Of a stretch of 64,000 bases of DNA, positions 17,888 to 28,170 are shown piece by piece. The DNA is from Bacteroidales bacterium (GTDB lineage: Bacteria > Bacteroidota > Bacteroidia > Bacteroidales > JAADGE01), in NCBI GenBank assembly GCA_021648725.1, contig JAKISF010000011.1:23053-87052 (forward strand). The letters run 5' to 3'. Each line of letters begins with the position of its first letter. Within the stretch, counting starts at the first letter, position 1. Below the pieces are notes generated by a model. It had not been told where the DNA came from, did no database searches, and was given only the letters and a program-made list of their open reading frames with translations. The translations under genes and the position numbers were made by a program.

Positions 17888-19297
17888 TCAGCAATATTGT
17901 TTTAATGTTTTTTTTATCGGGTCAACAAATCTGTCAATATCTCCGGCACCTATAGTTAAAAGTATTTCCGGTTTTTTATTTTTAATTGTTTCTAAAAGCT
18001 CTTCTTTTTTTATCAGTTTTTTGTTTTTAAGGTTCACTTTGTCAAAAATTAATTTTGATGTTACTCCGGGTATTGACTTCTCTCTTGCAGGATAAATTTC
18101 TAACAGAATTAATTCGTCGAGTAAACTTAGGCTTTGAGCAAATTCTTCTGCAAAATCACGAGTTCTGGTAAAAAGGTGAGGCTGAAAAATGCCTGTTATA
18201 TGTTTTTCTTTATAAATACCTCTTATCGAATTTATAAAACTTTTCAATTCTTCCGGGTGATGTGCATAATCGTCAATATAAATAATTTCGGGTGTATTAA
18301 CAATATATTCAAAGCGTCTTTTAACTCCTGTCCAAGACATTAATGCCTTTCTGATGTTATTTTCTGAAACTCCTTGAATGTCAGCAACAGATATTGCTGC
18401 AACAGCATTTTCAATATTTAAATTTCCCGGTATTTGGATTGTAACATCTTTTATTGTTTTACCGGGACATACAAGGTCAAATGTGCTTTTGTTTGCGTTA
18501 GTTTTAATGTTTTCGGCATAATAATCTGCTTTTTCATTTAAAGAATAGCTGAAAACATTTACCGGAAAATTTGCTTTTTCGATTTCAACACCTTTTTTTA
18601 TGATTAAATAACCGCATTTATGAATTTGACTTGTAAATTTTCCGAATGTTTTTTTCAAATCGTTGATGTCTTCGTAAATATCTAAATGATCTTCATCAAC
18701 AGAAGTAATAATGCCGCACCAAGGATGCAGACTTAAAAAAGAACGATCAAATTCATCGGCTTCTGTTACTGCATATTCAGCTTTATTCGGGGTTTTGCTT
18801 AATATTAAATTTGAATTGTAATTTTTTGAAATTCCGCCGAGAAACGCATTGAAATTTACTGCGGACTGTTTAAAAATATGTGCAATTATTGTTGATACGG
18901 ATGTTTTTCCGTGTGTTCCCGCAACAGCAACCGTTTTATATTGATTTGTTATTAAACCCAAAATTTCAGAGCGTTTTTTTATTTCGTAACCTTCATTTAT
19001 AAACCAATTTAATTCTGAGTGATTTTTTGGAATAGCAGGTGTATAAACAATAAGAACTTCTTCTTTTTTTAATGATTTAATTTTTTTGTTTATCAGATTT
19101 ACAGCATCTTCAAAATGGATGTTTATTCCTTCTTTTATTAAATTATCGGTTATATTGCTTTGCGTTTTGTCGTAACCTGACGTTTCTATGCCTGTTTGAT
19201 TAAAATATCTTGCAAGAGAACTCATTCCTATTCCGCCTATTCCGATGAAATATGTTGCCTTAATTGATTTTAATATGTCATTCTTTTTTTTTGACAT
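17888..19297 (-). CDS. murC: UDP-N-acetylmuramate--L-alanine ligase
   Basis: 469 residues, normal length. The N-terminal Rossmann segment YFIGIGGIGMSSLARYF (about 16-32) binds the UDP substrate, the ATP loop is GTHGKTSVST (about 126-135), and the ligase motif DDYAHHPEEL is near residue 340. The enzyme adds L-Ala to UDP-MurNAc, the first step of stem peptide assembly, in the cytoplasm. The start directly abuts the murG stop with no gap, indicating coupled translation. Confidence 0.96.
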   Translation of the reverse strand: MSKKKNDILKSIKATYFIGIGGIGMSSLARYFNQTGIETSGYDKTQSNITDNLIKEGINIHFEDAVNLINKKIKSLKKEEVLIVYTPAIPKNHSELNWFINEGYEIKKRSEILGLITNQYKTVAVAGTHGKTSVSTIIAHIFKQSAVNFNAFLGGISKNYNSNLILSKTPNKAEYAVTEADEFDRSFLSLHPWCGIITSVDEDHLDIYEDINDLKKTFGKFTSQIHKCGYLIIKKGVEIEKANFPVNVFSYSLNEKADYYAENIKTNANKSTFDLVCPGKTIKDVTIQIPGNLNIENAVAAISVADIQGVSENNIRKALMSWTGVKRRFEYIVNTPEIIYIDDYAHHPEELKSFINSIRGIYKEKHITGIFQPHLFTRTRDFAEEFAQSLSLLDELILLEIYPAREKSIPGVTSKLIFDKVNLKNKKLIKKEELLETIKNKKPEILLTIGAGDIDRFVDPIKKTLKQYC

Positions 19298-20410
19298 TTA
19301 TCTTTTATTTTTTTTTACAAGTTTTAAAACCTCTTTTGCAATTTTTGTGTCTGAATTTTCAACTTTTTCTTTTGCAATATTTTTTGAAAGGCTATTTATT
19401 TTTTCCGGATTTTCAATTAATTTTAAAGCTTCGCCTATTAATTTGTCTTTAGCTTCAATATCAAGAACCATTATTGCTGCATTTTTTTCTTTTAATGAGA
19501 TTGCATTTTTTGTTTGATGATCTTCGGCAACATTTGGTGAAGGCACTAAAATTGTAGCTTTTTCAAGCAAACACAATTCGGAAATTGTTCCTGCTCCGGC
19601 TCTTGAAATAACGATATCGGCAGCCTTAAATGCTAAATCCATTCTTGTAATAAAGTCGTAAACGATTATGTTTTTTGCTCCGGCTTCTTCAACTGCTTTT
19701 AAAGAGTCTTCGTAATAATTTCTTCCGGTTTGCCAGATAAAATAAAAATCTTTTTTTGCTATTTCATTAATGTTTTGTTTAATACTGTCGTTTATGCTTT
19801 TTGCCCCTCCGCTTCCTCCGAGGCTCAGGATTACTTTTTTGTCGGGTTCTAAATCAAAAAAACCTAAAACCTCTTCTTTCGATATGTTCGGGTTAGTAAT
19901 TTTTTTCCTGACAGGATTTCCTGTGTTAACAATTTTTTCTTTCGGAAAGAAACGATCCATTTTACCGTAAGCAACACATATTATTTTTGCTTTTTTAGAT
20001 AAAACTTTATTTGTGATACCCGGATAAGAATTTTGTTCTTGAATTAATGACGGAATTCTTTTTTGAGTTGCCGCATAAACTAACGGACCGCTTGCATAGC
20101 CCCCGACACCTACAACAACATCCGGTTTGAATTTTCTTATTATTTTTTTTGATTTTGAAATGCTTGAAATTAAACGAAATATATTTTTAATATTTTCTAA
20201 AGAAAACTTTCGCGCAAATCCTTTTATATTCAGCAATTTTATTTTAAACCCTGCTTCGGGGACTTTCTTTTCTTCAATTTTCCCTTTTGCACCTACAAAT
20301 AAGATTTCTATGTCAGAATCAATTCTTTTTAATGCTTGTGCAATTGCAATAGCAGGAAAAATATGTCCGCCGGTTCCTCCTCCGCTTATTATTATTTTTG
20401 TTTTATCCAT
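19298..20410 (-). CDS. murG: UDP-GlcNAc:lipid I GlcNAc transferase MurG
   Basis: 370 residues. The N-terminal G-loop IIISGGGTGGHIFPA (about 6-20) and a second motif VVGVGGYASGPL (about 99-110) contact lipid I. The C-terminal domain has LGGSGGAKSIN, the donor motif SRAGAGTISEL (about 264-274) and PSPNVAEDHQTKNA. MurG is a GT28 enzyme at the inner face of the membrane that makes lipid II. It lies 10 bases after ftsW and directly abuts murC. Confidence 0.96.
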   Translation of the reverse strand: MDKTKIIISGGGTGGHIFPAIAIAQALKRIDSDIEILFVGAKGKIEEKKVPEAGFKIKLLNIKGFARKFSLENIKNIFRLISSISKSKKIIRKFKPDVVVGVGGYASGPLVYAATQKRIPSLIQEQNSYPGITNKVLSKKAKIICVAYGKMDRFFPKEKIVNTGNPVRKKITNPNISKEEVLGFFDLEPDKKVILSLGGSGGAKSINDSIKQNINEIAKKDFYFIWQTGRNYYEDSLKAVEEAGAKNIIVYDFITRMDLAFKAADIVISRAGAGTISELCLLEKATILVPSPNVAEDHQTKNAISLKEKNAAIMVLDIEAKDKLIGEALKLIENPEKINSLSKNIAKEKVENSDTKIAKEVLKLVKKNKR

Positions 20411-20420
20411 AGTTAATGCA

Positions 20421-21575
20421 TTATAATTCTTCTGATTGTGTTAATTCTGTTTGTCTGCTGATATTTATAATAATTCCGAGAGAAAAGCTTGTTACCAACA
20501 ATGAAGTTCGCCCCATGCTAATTAAAGGTAATGTTTGTCCTGTAACGGGTAATGCTCCTACTGACACTCCGATATTTATAAATGCTTGTAATACAATTGC
20601 CATTGTAAGCCCCAGAGCAAGATATGCCGCAAACAGGCTTTTTGTTTTTCGTGCAATTCTGATACCTCTGTAAAACAAAATAAGATATAATAAAATTATG
20701 AAAACAGCCATCCATAAACCATATTCTTCAATAATAAATGCAAAAATAAAATCGGAATGAGATTGGGGCAAAAGATATCTTACATTTCCGTTGCCGGGAG
20801 TTGCTCCCCAAAGTCCGCCGTTAGCAATTGCCATTTTTGCAACATCTAATTGATATGTTTCATCACTGCTTAAGTCTTCTTTGTCGCCAAAAAAAACTTC
20901 AATTCTGTGTTCCCATGTTGATATTCTTCCGGGCCATTCAAATACTTCTGCCATAAGCACATAAATCACTATTGCTCCGACAGCTATTAACAGTATTATA
21001 TAAATTTTTATAATTTTAACACGTGCAATAAACATTATTGTAGCAATAATAGCCGTAATCATTAATGCGGAAGATAAGTCTGCGGGAAATATAAGCCCGA
21101 CAGTTATTACGAAAGCCCAAGTTGCAGTTTTTACTTTTTTATCATGGATTTCTTCATCATTTCTCTTTGATGCCAGCAAACTTGTAACTAAAATAATTAA
21201 TGCAATTTTTGCTAATTCCGATGTTTGAATTTCTATTCCGATACCCGGGAGCTCAAACCATCGTTTTGCATTGTTATGTGAAGTTCCGGAAAAAAGTGTA
21301 AGAATCAATAAAAATAATACAACAGGGAAAACAATTTTAATTATCCCGAGGTAATTTTTGTAACTGATTTTTGAAAACATTAATACAAAAAAGAGAGCAA
21401 CTGCTACAGCAATAATTTGTCTTACTAAAAAGTGCATATCTCCTTGATAGGATTTGTTTGAAATCATTGCAGACGCACTGTATACTGCCGGTATTGACAA
21501 TAACAGTAATAAAAGTGTAATAATCCATAGTACACTGTCGCCTTTAAATATTTTTTTTATGTTTATTGTTTTCAA
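20421..21575 (-). CDS. ftsW: Lipid II polymerase FtsW (SEDS family)
   Basis: 384 residues with about ten transmembrane helices. SEDS features are visible: ELAKIALIILVTSLLASKR after an FSGTSHNNAKRWFELPGIGIEIQTS-like periplasmic loop, PADLSSALM, and the C-terminal PVTGQTLPLISMGRTS. FtsW is the septal glycosyltransferase that works with FtsI (encoded in the same cluster). It lies 53 bases after murD, where an imperfect stem-loop is visible. The start gives a charged MKTINIKKIFKGD before the first helix. Confidence 0.95.
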   Translation of the reverse strand: MKTINIKKIFKGDSVLWIITLLLLLLSIPAVYSASAMISNKSYQGDMHFLVRQIIAVAVALFFVLMFSKISYKNYLGIIKIVFPVVLFLLILTLFSGTSHNNAKRWFELPGIGIEIQTSELAKIALIILVTSLLASKRNDEEIHDKKVKTATWAFVITVGLIFPADLSSALMITAIIATIMFIARVKIIKIYIILLIAVGAIVIYVLMAEVFEWPGRISTWEHRIEVFFGDKEDLSSDETYQLDVAKMAIANGGLWGATPGNGNVRYLLPQSHSDFIFAFIIEEYGLWMAVFIILLYLILFYRGIRIARKTKSLFAAYLALGLTMAIVLQAFINIGVSVGALPVTGQTLPLISMGRTSLLVTSFSLGIIINISRQTELTQSEEL

Positions 21576-21628
21576 TTTACTTTATTTATCTTAAATTTTC
21601 AAGAAGACCTCCGGGCTTTTCTCCGGTT

Positions 21629-22969
21629 TTACAGGTCTCTTATTGCATTTTTAAATTGTTTTCCTCTGGCTTCGTAATTTTTAAACAAATCAAAACTTGC
21701 ACATGCCGGCGACAATAAAACTGTATCGTCTTCATCGGCTAATTGATATGCTGTTTTTACCGCTAAGTTGATTGAGTCTGTATCATAAACAGGTAGTACA
21801 TCTTCAAAAGCTTCAAGAATAGGTTTATTGTCAATTCCCATAGCTACAATTGCTTTTACTTTTCGTCTTACTAAATCTTTTAATATTCCGTAATCGTTGC
21901 CTTTGTCAACTCCGCCCATTATTAACACAATAGGAGCAACAATAGTTTGTAAAGCATACCATACAGAATTTACATTAGTTGCTTTAGAATCGTTTACAAA
22001 TTGAATACCTCTTACTTTAATGTATTTTTCAAGGCGATGTTCAACTCCTGCAAAGTCGGAAAGACTGTTTTTCAAGTCTTCATTACTTATTCCGCTGAGC
22101 AAAGTTGTTATGCCGGCAGCCATTGAATTGTACATGTTATGGTCGCCTTCGAGTGATAATAAACCGTTTTCCATTTTGAAGTTTCTTGTGTTTATGTCAA
22201 TAAATATATTTTCTGTTGTTTTATATGCTCCCGGTTTTATTTTTTTCTTTACGGAAAAAGGGAACATTTGTGCTTTGATATTTCTTTTTTTAATTTCTTT
22301 CAGAATTATTTCGTCATCTTCGCAATAAATAAAAGCATCATCTGAGGTCATGTTTTGGGCTATTCTGAATTTTGAGTCTGTATAGTTTTGAAAATCATAT
22401 TTGTACCTGTCTAAATGGTCGGGTGTAATATTTAGTAAAATTGCAATATCTGCTTTGAAATTATGCATTCCGTCAAGTTGAAAGCTGCTTAATTCAATAA
22501 TATAATAATCGAAATTTTCTTCTTCGGCAACTTGCATTGCGAAAGATTTACCTACATTTCCTGCTAAGGCAACATTCATGTTTGCATTTTTAAAAATATG
22601 ATAAATAAGTTCGGTAGTTGTTGTTTTTCCGTTGCTGCCGGTTATACAAATTAATTTTGCATTTGTGTATCTTGCTGCAAATTCAATTTCTGAAATAACA
22701 GGAATGTTTTTTTCTTTTGCAGAAATAATAATATGTACTGTATCGGGAATTCCGGGACTTTTTATAATTTCATCGGCATTAAGAATTAATTCGGAACTGT
22801 GTTGTTTTTCTTCAAATTTGATTGTATTATTATTCAGAATTATCTTATTTGCATCATTAATTTCTCCGAAATCAGAAACAAAGACATCGAATCCCTGCTT
22901 TTTTGCAAGAACCGATGCTCCTATTCCGCTGATACCTCCTCCTAATATGACAATTCTTTTTCTCGGCAT
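21629..22969 (-). CDS. murD: UDP-N-acetylmuramoyl-L-alanine--D-glutamate ligase
   Basis: 446 residues. The N-terminus VILGGGISGIGASVLAKKQG is the UDP-binding Rossmann start, the ATP loop is GSNGKTTTTELI (about 113-124), and the ligase core includes LLNITPDHLDRY and NDSKATNVNSVWYAL. The C-terminal domain has the characteristic LLSPACASFDLFKNYEARG. MurD adds D-Glu to UDP-MurNAc-L-Ala. The 3-base spacing from mraY suggests coupling. Confidence 0.96.
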   Translation of the reverse strand: MPRKRIVILGGGISGIGASVLAKKQGFDVFVSDFGEINDANKIILNNNTIKFEEKQHSSELILNADEIIKSPGIPDTVHIIISAKEKNIPVISEIEFAARYTNAKLICITGSNGKTTTTELIYHIFKNANMNVALAGNVGKSFAMQVAEEENFDYYIIELSSFQLDGMHNFKADIAILLNITPDHLDRYKYDFQNYTDSKFRIAQNMTSDDAFIYCEDDEIILKEIKKRNIKAQMFPFSVKKKIKPGAYKTTENIFIDINTRNFKMENGLLSLEGDHNMYNSMAAGITTLLSGISNEDLKNSLSDFAGVEHRLEKYIKVRGIQFVNDSKATNVNSVWYALQTIVAPIVLIMGGVDKGNDYGILKDLVRRKVKAIVAMGIDNKPILEAFEDVLPVYDTDSINLAVKTAYQLADEDDTVLLSPACASFDLFKNYEARGKQFKNAIRDL

Positions 22970-22972
22970 TTT

Positions 22973-24199
22973 TTATCTCACTTTTAATGTTAAAATTGTT
23001 ATAATAGCTAATAAAATTCCTACAATCCAAAATCTTGATACTATTTTAGATTCGGGAATCCCTTTTTTTTGAAAATGATGATGCAGCGGAGCCATTAAAA
23101 ATATTCTTCTTCCTGTGCCTGTTTTTTTTCTTGTATATTTAAACCATGCAACTTGTAGCATTACTGATAAGTTTTCCATTAAAAATATTCCCGCCAATAA
23201 TGGAATAAGAAACTCTTTTCTTACAATTATTGCAAAAACGGCAATAATTCCGCCGAGGGTTAAGCTTCCGGTATCGCCCATAAATACTTGTGCCGGATAT
23301 GAATTATACCATAAAAACCCGATGGTTGCTCCCATAAATGCACTTGCAAAAATAACTAATTCGCCTATGTGCGGTATGTACATTATATTTAGGTAGTCGG
23401 CAAAAATTAGGTTACCCGAAACATAAGCAAAAATGGCGAGTGTTGCTCCGATGATTGATGATGTTCCGGTTGCGAGGCCGTCCAAACCGTCGGTCATATT
23501 TGCCCCGTTAGAAACTGCGGTTATGATAATAATTACCGTCAAAACGAAAACAATCCAGGCAGCATCTTTTTTATGTTCTCCCATAAACCAAACAAGGGAT
23601 TCGTAATTAAATTCGTTGTTTTTTAAGAACGGAATTGTTGTTTTTAACGGCTTATCTCCGTTAGTCGGGTATTCAAGATCTGTTGAGATATTTGTTTCGT
23701 AAAGTATTGATGCTTCGGGGTTTTCTCTAATTTGAATATCATCGCTGAAATAAAATGTCAGTCCGACAATCAGCCCTAATCCTACCTGTCCGATGATTTT
23801 ATATTTTCCGGCTAAACCGGCTTTGTTTTTCTTAAATGTTTTTATATAGTCGTCAATAAACCCGATTATTCCGAGCCAAACGGTTGTTATGAGCATTAAT
23901 GTAATGTAAATATTTCCGATTTCGGCAAAAAGTAATACAGGAATAAGAATTGCAGCAATAATAATGAGACCGCCCATTGTCGGAGTTCCTTTTTTTGCAT
24001 ATTGACCTTCTAAACCGAGATCTCTGACAACTTCGCCCACTTGTTTTTTTTGTAATAATCGGATAATTCTTTTTCCGAAAATCATGGAAACAACAAGAGA
24101 ACTTACTGCAGCCAGTGCAGCTCTGAAAGATAAATAATGAAATAAACCTGCTCCGGCAATGTCCATTTTGTCTAAATATTCGAATAGGTAGTAAAACAT
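22973..24199 (-). CDS. mraY: Phospho-N-acetylmuramoyl-pentapeptide transferase
   Basis: 408 residues from the chosen ATG, with about ten transmembrane helices. Family motifs: [21 protein letters not shown] with the catalytic Asp pair, [15 protein letters not shown], and [13 protein letters not shown] near the C-terminus. MraY transfers phospho-MurNAc-pentapeptide to undecaprenyl phosphate, giving lipid I. A Bacteroidota-typical insertion of about 60 residues (around residues 145-205, [14 protein letters not shown] onward) enlarges a loop. The start [13 protein letters not shown] matches homologues; the in-frame ATG at 24220 would lie inside a palindrome between murE and mraY and is less likely. 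Confidence 0.96.
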   Translation of the reverse strand: MFYYLFEYLDKMDIAGAGLFHYLSFRAALAAVSSLVVSMIFGKRIIRLLQKKQVGEVVRDLGLEGQYAKKGTPTMGGLIIIAAILIPVLLFAEIGNIYITLMLITTVWLGIIGFIDDYIKTFKKNKAGLAGKYKIIGQVGLGLIVGLTFYFSDDIQIRENPEASILYETNISTDLEYPTNGDKPLKTTIPFLKNNEFNYESLVWFMGEHKKDAAWIVFVLTVIIIITAVSNGANMTDGLDGLATGTSSIIGATLAIFAYVSGNLIFADYLNIMYIPHIGELVIFASAFMGATIGFLWYNSYPAQVFMGDTGSLTLGGIIAVFAIIVRKEFLIPLLAGIFLMENLSVMLQVAWFKYTRKKTGTGRRIFLMAPLHHHFQKKGIPESKIVSRFWIVGILLAIITILTLKVR

Positions 24200-24213
24200 A
24201 TTTTTTGTTTTGC

Positions 24214-24236
24214 GAAACATCCTGCAGGATTGTTTC
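24214..24236 (-). repeat. Near-perfect palindrome between murE and mraY
   Basis: GAAACA and TGTTTC-type arms surround CCTGCAGG, giving an almost perfect inverted repeat of 23 bases with one bulged base. There is no T-tract, so a terminator is unlikely. In the mRNA it would form a stem just after the murE stop and upstream of the preferred mraY start. RNA processing or protein binding is possible. Confidence 0.4.
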
Positions 24237-25690
24237 TATTTTTTACTTTTTAAAAATTCTTCTGCTGTTTCTTTATCGTCAAAATGTATTTTTTTATCGT
24301 TAATTTCCTGATAATTTTCGTGTCCTTTTCCGGCAATCAAAATAATATCTCCTTTTTTTGCCAGAATTATTGCTGTTTTAATTGCTTCTCTTCTTTCCGT
24401 AATTTTTAACACATCCATTTGGTTATCCTTCACACCTGTTGCCATATCTTCAATAATTCGCTCGGGGACTTCATTTCTCGGATTATCAGAAGTTAATATT
24501 AGTTTGTCGCTTCCGTTAAGTGCAGCTTTTGCCATTAAGGGGCGTTTTTCTTTATCTCTGTTTCCGCCGGCACCTACAACGGTTATTAATATTTGCCCGT
24601 TTTTTCTTAATTCATTAATGGTTTGAATTACATTTTGTAATGCATCCGGTGTGTGAGCATAATCTATAATTGCCGTTATATCGTTATTAATTACGATTTC
24701 AAACCTGCCTTCAACAGCTTTTAAGGTGCTCAGAGTTGTCAGAACTTCGCTTTTTTCTAAACCTAAAAGCAGGGCTGTTGCATAAACAGCTGTTAAATTG
24801 TATGCGTTGAAAGTTCCGGTTAACAAAGTCCAAACTTCTGTGTTGTCTGTTTCCAGAAGCATCCCGTCTATATGTTTTTCAATTACCTTTGTTTTAAAAT
24901 CGGCAAAAGTTCGTAAAGCGTAAGTGTATTTTTCAGCTTTTGTGTTTTGTAAAATTATATTTCCGTTTTTATCGTCAATATTTGTAAGAGCAAAAGCATT
25001 TTCAGGCAGATTATCAAAAAACGTTTTTTTAACTTTAATGTATTCTTTAAATGTTTTGTGATAATCTAAATGATCATGTGTAATGTTTGTAAAAATTCCT
25101 CCGGCAAATGTTAATCCGCCTATTCTATTTTGATGAATTGCATGTGAACTGACTTCGGTAAAACAATATTCACAATTTGCCGAAACCATTTCATTAAGTA
25201 ATCTGTTAAAAGTTATTACATCGGGTGTTGTGTATCTTGTTTTAATTTCTTTTTCGTTAATGTAATCCTTTACGGTTGAAATCAAGCCGACCTTATAACC
25301 GGATTTTAAGAATAATTTATAGAGCAAAGTTGCTGTTGTTGTTTTTCCGTTAGTTCCTGTTACCCCTATAAGTTTAAGTTTTGCAGAAGGATTATTATAA
25401 AAGTTTGATGCTGCAATTCCTAAATTTTCGTTACTGTTTTTTACTTTAATAACAGTAATAGTTTTGTCAATTTCTGTATCATGTTCGAGCATTATTGCAG
25501 AAGCCCCTGATTTAATTGCATTTTTAATAAAACTGTGTCCGTCGGCATTAACGCCTTTTACGGCAACAAACAGATGTCCTTTTTTTGTTTTTCGAGAATC
25601 GAAACTTATGCCTGAAATTTTTGTGTTAACAGAACCGGAAATTAATTCGTGCTTAATGTTATTTATGATATGTTTTAATGTTTTTTGCAT
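24236..25690 (-). CDS. murE: UDP-MurNAc-tripeptide synthetase (meso-DAP type)
   Basis: 484 residues. SGISFDSRKTKKGHLFVAVKG is the N-terminal UDP-binding part, GTNGKTTTATLLYKL the ATP loop (about 114-128), and NITHDHLDYHKT the core ligase motif. The specificity motif SDNPRNEVP near residue 400 (DNPR) predicts meso-diaminopimelate rather than lysine as the added residue. The enzyme works in the cytoplasm between MurD and MurF; murF is not in this cluster. It starts 3 bases after the ftsI stop. Confidence 0.96.
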   Translation of the reverse strand: MQKTLKHIINNIKHELISGSVNTKISGISFDSRKTKKGHLFVAVKGVNADGHSFIKNAIKSGASAIMLEHDTEIDKTITVIKVKNSNENLGIAASNFYNNPSAKLKLIGVTGTNGKTTTATLLYKLFLKSGYKVGLISTVKDYINEKEIKTRYTTPDVITFNRLLNEMVSANCEYCFTEVSSHAIHQNRIGGLTFAGGIFTNITHDHLDYHKTFKEYIKVKKTFFDNLPENAFALTNIDDKNGNIILQNTKAEKYTYALRTFADFKTKVIEKHIDGMLLETDNTEVWTLLTGTFNAYNLTAVYATALLLGLEKSEVLTTLSTLKAVEGRFEIVINNDITAIIDYAHTPDALQNVIQTINELRKNGQILITVVGAGGNRDKEKRPLMAKAALNGSDKLILTSDNPRNEVPERIIEDMATGVKDNQMDVLKITERREAIKTAIILAKKGDIILIAGKGHENYQEINDKKIHFDDKETAEEFLKSKK

Positions 25691-25693
25691 TAA

Positions 25694-27826
25694 TTATTTT
25701 AGTTCTAATTTTATTTTTGTTCCTTTTTTAATTTCTGTTCCGGCAGCAATTGATTGATAAATGACAAAACCTCTGCCTGAAATACAGGGATTCATACCCA
25801 TAGTTTCTAAAATATAAACTGCATCTTTTGCTCCCATATATTGTAAGTTCGGCATTTTATCATTTTCAAAAGTTCTGTTTTTAAATATGATTATATCTTT
25901 TTGCGCCTCTGTTGTAACCCATTTTGAACTATTCTCATTTTTAACAGGAAATGAAACCGAAGCCAAAACACGTTTTAAATCATCACTGTTTCCGTTTTTT
26001 GAATACGGAGTTTTGTTTGAACCGGATAAATCTTCTTTCGGCGGATTAATATCTCTGTCTTTTGAAAATATTTTGTCTGCAATTTTTTTAAAAACAGGAG
26101 CTGCTGCTAATGCACCGTAGTAATCTGTTTGCGGTCTGTTGATTACGACAATCATTGAATATTTAGGATTATCGGAAGGAAAATAGCCGGCAAATGATGC
26201 TCTGTATTTTTCGTTGTGTGTTCCGGTTTTTGAATCGTAATATTCTGTTGTTCCGGTTTTTCCGGAGATTTTGTATTCTTTTGTATTAATTAACCTTGCC
26301 GTGCCGACTTCAACAACATCTCTTAATATTTTTTGAGCTTTAAGGATTGTTGATTTTGAACAAATTAAAGGATTTAGTTCAACCGGTTTAAATTCTTTAA
26401 CAGGCATTCCGTCTTTTTCAATTCTTTTAACTATTTGAGGTTTAACCATTATGCCGTTATTTGCAACTGCATTATAAAAGGTTAATAATTGTAAAGGTGA
26501 AATTTTAACTTCGTAACCGTGAGCTATCATTCCGGGAGTTGATGCTGCCCATGCAGGATGTTCGGGAGTTTTAATAAAGGGTTTATTTTCCCCGTAAATA
26601 TCTACCCCGGAAATGTCACCTATTCCGATTGCATTCAGTTGTTTTAAAAATCTTTCAATTCGACCTTTCTTCACATAATTATCATCAATTATTTTTAACA
26701 TTCCTACATTGGAAGATTTAGCAAAGACTTGCCATACCGGAATTTTTCCGTAACCGTGACCGCCGGAATCATCTACGGGAACACCGTGATACATGATATG
26801 CCCGTTTCCCGTATCAATTATGTCTTCTAAATCAACGTAACCGTCTTCTAAAGCTGCCATTAATACCGGTAACTTGAAAGTTGATCCGGGAGCAAGATTT
26901 TCGCCGACTGCATAGTTTAGTTCTTCTGTAAAAGTGTTATTGTTATACCTTTTAATATTTGCTATAGCTTTAATATATCCTGTTTCAACCTCCATTACCA
27001 CAACAGAACCGTAGTCTGCTTTTAGTTTTGATAATTGTGCTTTTAAGATATTATCAACATAGTCTTGCAAATCAATATCAATTGCGGTAATTAAATCTAA
27101 ACCGTTTTCTGTTTTAAGAACTTCGCCTCCTTTAATGTTCATCCAATTTCCGGAAGCAATTTTTTTCATATAAGATTTGCCTGCTCGTCCTCCGAGTTCG
27201 CGGTTATATGTATATTCTAAGCCGGCTTTGCCTTGAATGAGTCCGGTTCCTTTATCTTCGCCCAAGAATCCGATTGTTCTTCTTAATAAATTGCCAAAAG
27301 GTCTTTTTCTGTACGTTCTTTTTTTACTTATGAAACCGCCTTTATTGCTGCTTAATCTGAAAAGAGGGAATTTTTTGATTTCAGAAAACTCATCGAATGT
27401 TAGGTTTGTTGCAATCTTCAGATACTGAACAGAATCTTTTCTTGCTTTAATAAGTTTTCTTTTATATTCCTCTTTCGATTTATCTTTTAAAAAGTCGGAT
27501 AAACGAAATGACAAAGAATCAATGTTTTCGTTAAACCTTTTATCCGTCAAACCCCCTGCTCTTGTATCCATGTGAATGTCAAAAAAACTGACAGAGGTTG
27601 CCAGCAGTTTTCTGTTTGCGTCATATATATTTCCTCTGTTGGGTTTGCTTTCTCTTAAATCAACAGCAAATGAGTTTATTTTATTTTCCCATTGATCTTT
27701 TTCAACAATCATTACTTGAACCATCTTAACAATCAGGTATATTGCAAATATTATCAATGCAATATAGACAACGGCTGTTCGTGTTATTATTTGCTCCCTG
27801 ATATTTAGGTTGTTATCTGCGGACAT
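25694..27826 (-). CDS. ftsI: Septal D,D-transpeptidase FtsI (PBP3-type) with PASTA domain
   Basis: 710 residues: an N-terminal transmembrane helix (VVYIALIIFAIYLIVKMVQ, about 15-33), a PBP dimerisation domain with the conserved RGNIYDANRKLLA, and a transpeptidase domain with Ser315 in PGSTFKLP, an SSN motif (AKSSNVGM, about 371-378) and KTGTT near residue 521. The C-terminus has one PASTA-like repeat (MPNLQYMGAKDAVYILETMG), often seen in Bacteroidota FtsI. It cross-links septal peptidoglycan together with FtsW. It lies between ftsL and murE, with gaps of 11 and 3 bases. Confidence 0.95.
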   Translation of the reverse strand: MSADNNLNIREQIITRTAVVYIALIIFAIYLIVKMVQVMIVEKDQWENKINSFAVDLRESKPNRGNIYDANRKLLATSVSFFDIHMDTRAGGLTDKRFNENIDSLSFRLSDFLKDKSKEEYKRKLIKARKDSVQYLKIATNLTFDEFSEIKKFPLFRLSSNKGGFISKKRTYRKRPFGNLLRRTIGFLGEDKGTGLIQGKAGLEYTYNRELGGRAGKSYMKKIASGNWMNIKGGEVLKTENGLDLITAIDIDLQDYVDNILKAQLSKLKADYGSVVVMEVETGYIKAIANIKRYNNNTFTEELNYAVGENLAPGSTFKLPVLMAALEDGYVDLEDIIDTGNGHIMYHGVPVDDSGGHGYGKIPVWQVFAKSSNVGMLKIIDDNYVKKGRIERFLKQLNAIGIGDISGVDIYGENKPFIKTPEHPAWAASTPGMIAHGYEVKISPLQLLTFYNAVANNGIMVKPQIVKRIEKDGMPVKEFKPVELNPLICSKSTILKAQKILRDVVEVGTARLINTKEYKISGKTGTTEYYDSKTGTHNEKYRASFAGYFPSDNPKYSMIVVINRPQTDYYGALAAAPVFKKIADKIFSKDRDINPPKEDLSGSNKTPYSKNGNSDDLKRVLASVSFPVKNENSSKWVTTEAQKDIIIFKNRTFENDKMPNLQYMGAKDAVYILETMGMNPCISGRGFVIYQSIAAGTEIKKGTKIKLELK

Positions 27827-27837
27827 GTATAAAGTTG

Positions 27838-28170
27838 TTAATTCAGCTTTTCAATTATTATTTGTTTCAACGGGGTTTCGGGAAGCTTAAGACCTAATTT
27901 AATTATTGTACTGTCTTGTGCTACCTTTCTCTCTGTTCCGAGAATCATTAATTTTGTTTCAATTTTTGTGTGTTTTGAATGTAATATTTCCACATCATTT
28001 TTTAATGTTCTTTTTTTGATTACAAGTTCTTCGGTTCTGTATCTGTTGTAAATGAGAAAAATAATAAGGGTAACAACAAATAATATATAATACATATTTG
28101 CCGGTTTTATTTCTGAACCGAGCCACTTACCTGTTAAAATATTACGTATTATTTTATTTGTATTTGCCAT
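27838..28170 (-). CDS. ftsL: FtsL-like bitopic division protein
   Basis: 110 residues: cytoplasmic N-terminus of about 27 residues, one transmembrane helix (YYILFVVTLIIFLIYNRY, about 27-44) and a periplasmic coiled coil (EELVIKKRTLKNDVEILHSK...) ending in a short tail. Size, topology and location between rsmH and ftsI match FtsL, whose primary sequence is poorly conserved. It would activate FtsWI with an FtsB-type partner. The start directly abuts the rsmH stop. Confidence 0.82.
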   Translation of the reverse strand: MANTNKIIRNILTGKWLGSEIKPANMYYILFVVTLIIFLIYNRYRTEELVIKKRTLKNDVEILHSKHTKIETKLMILGTERKVAQDSTIIKLGLKLPETPLKQIIIEKLN

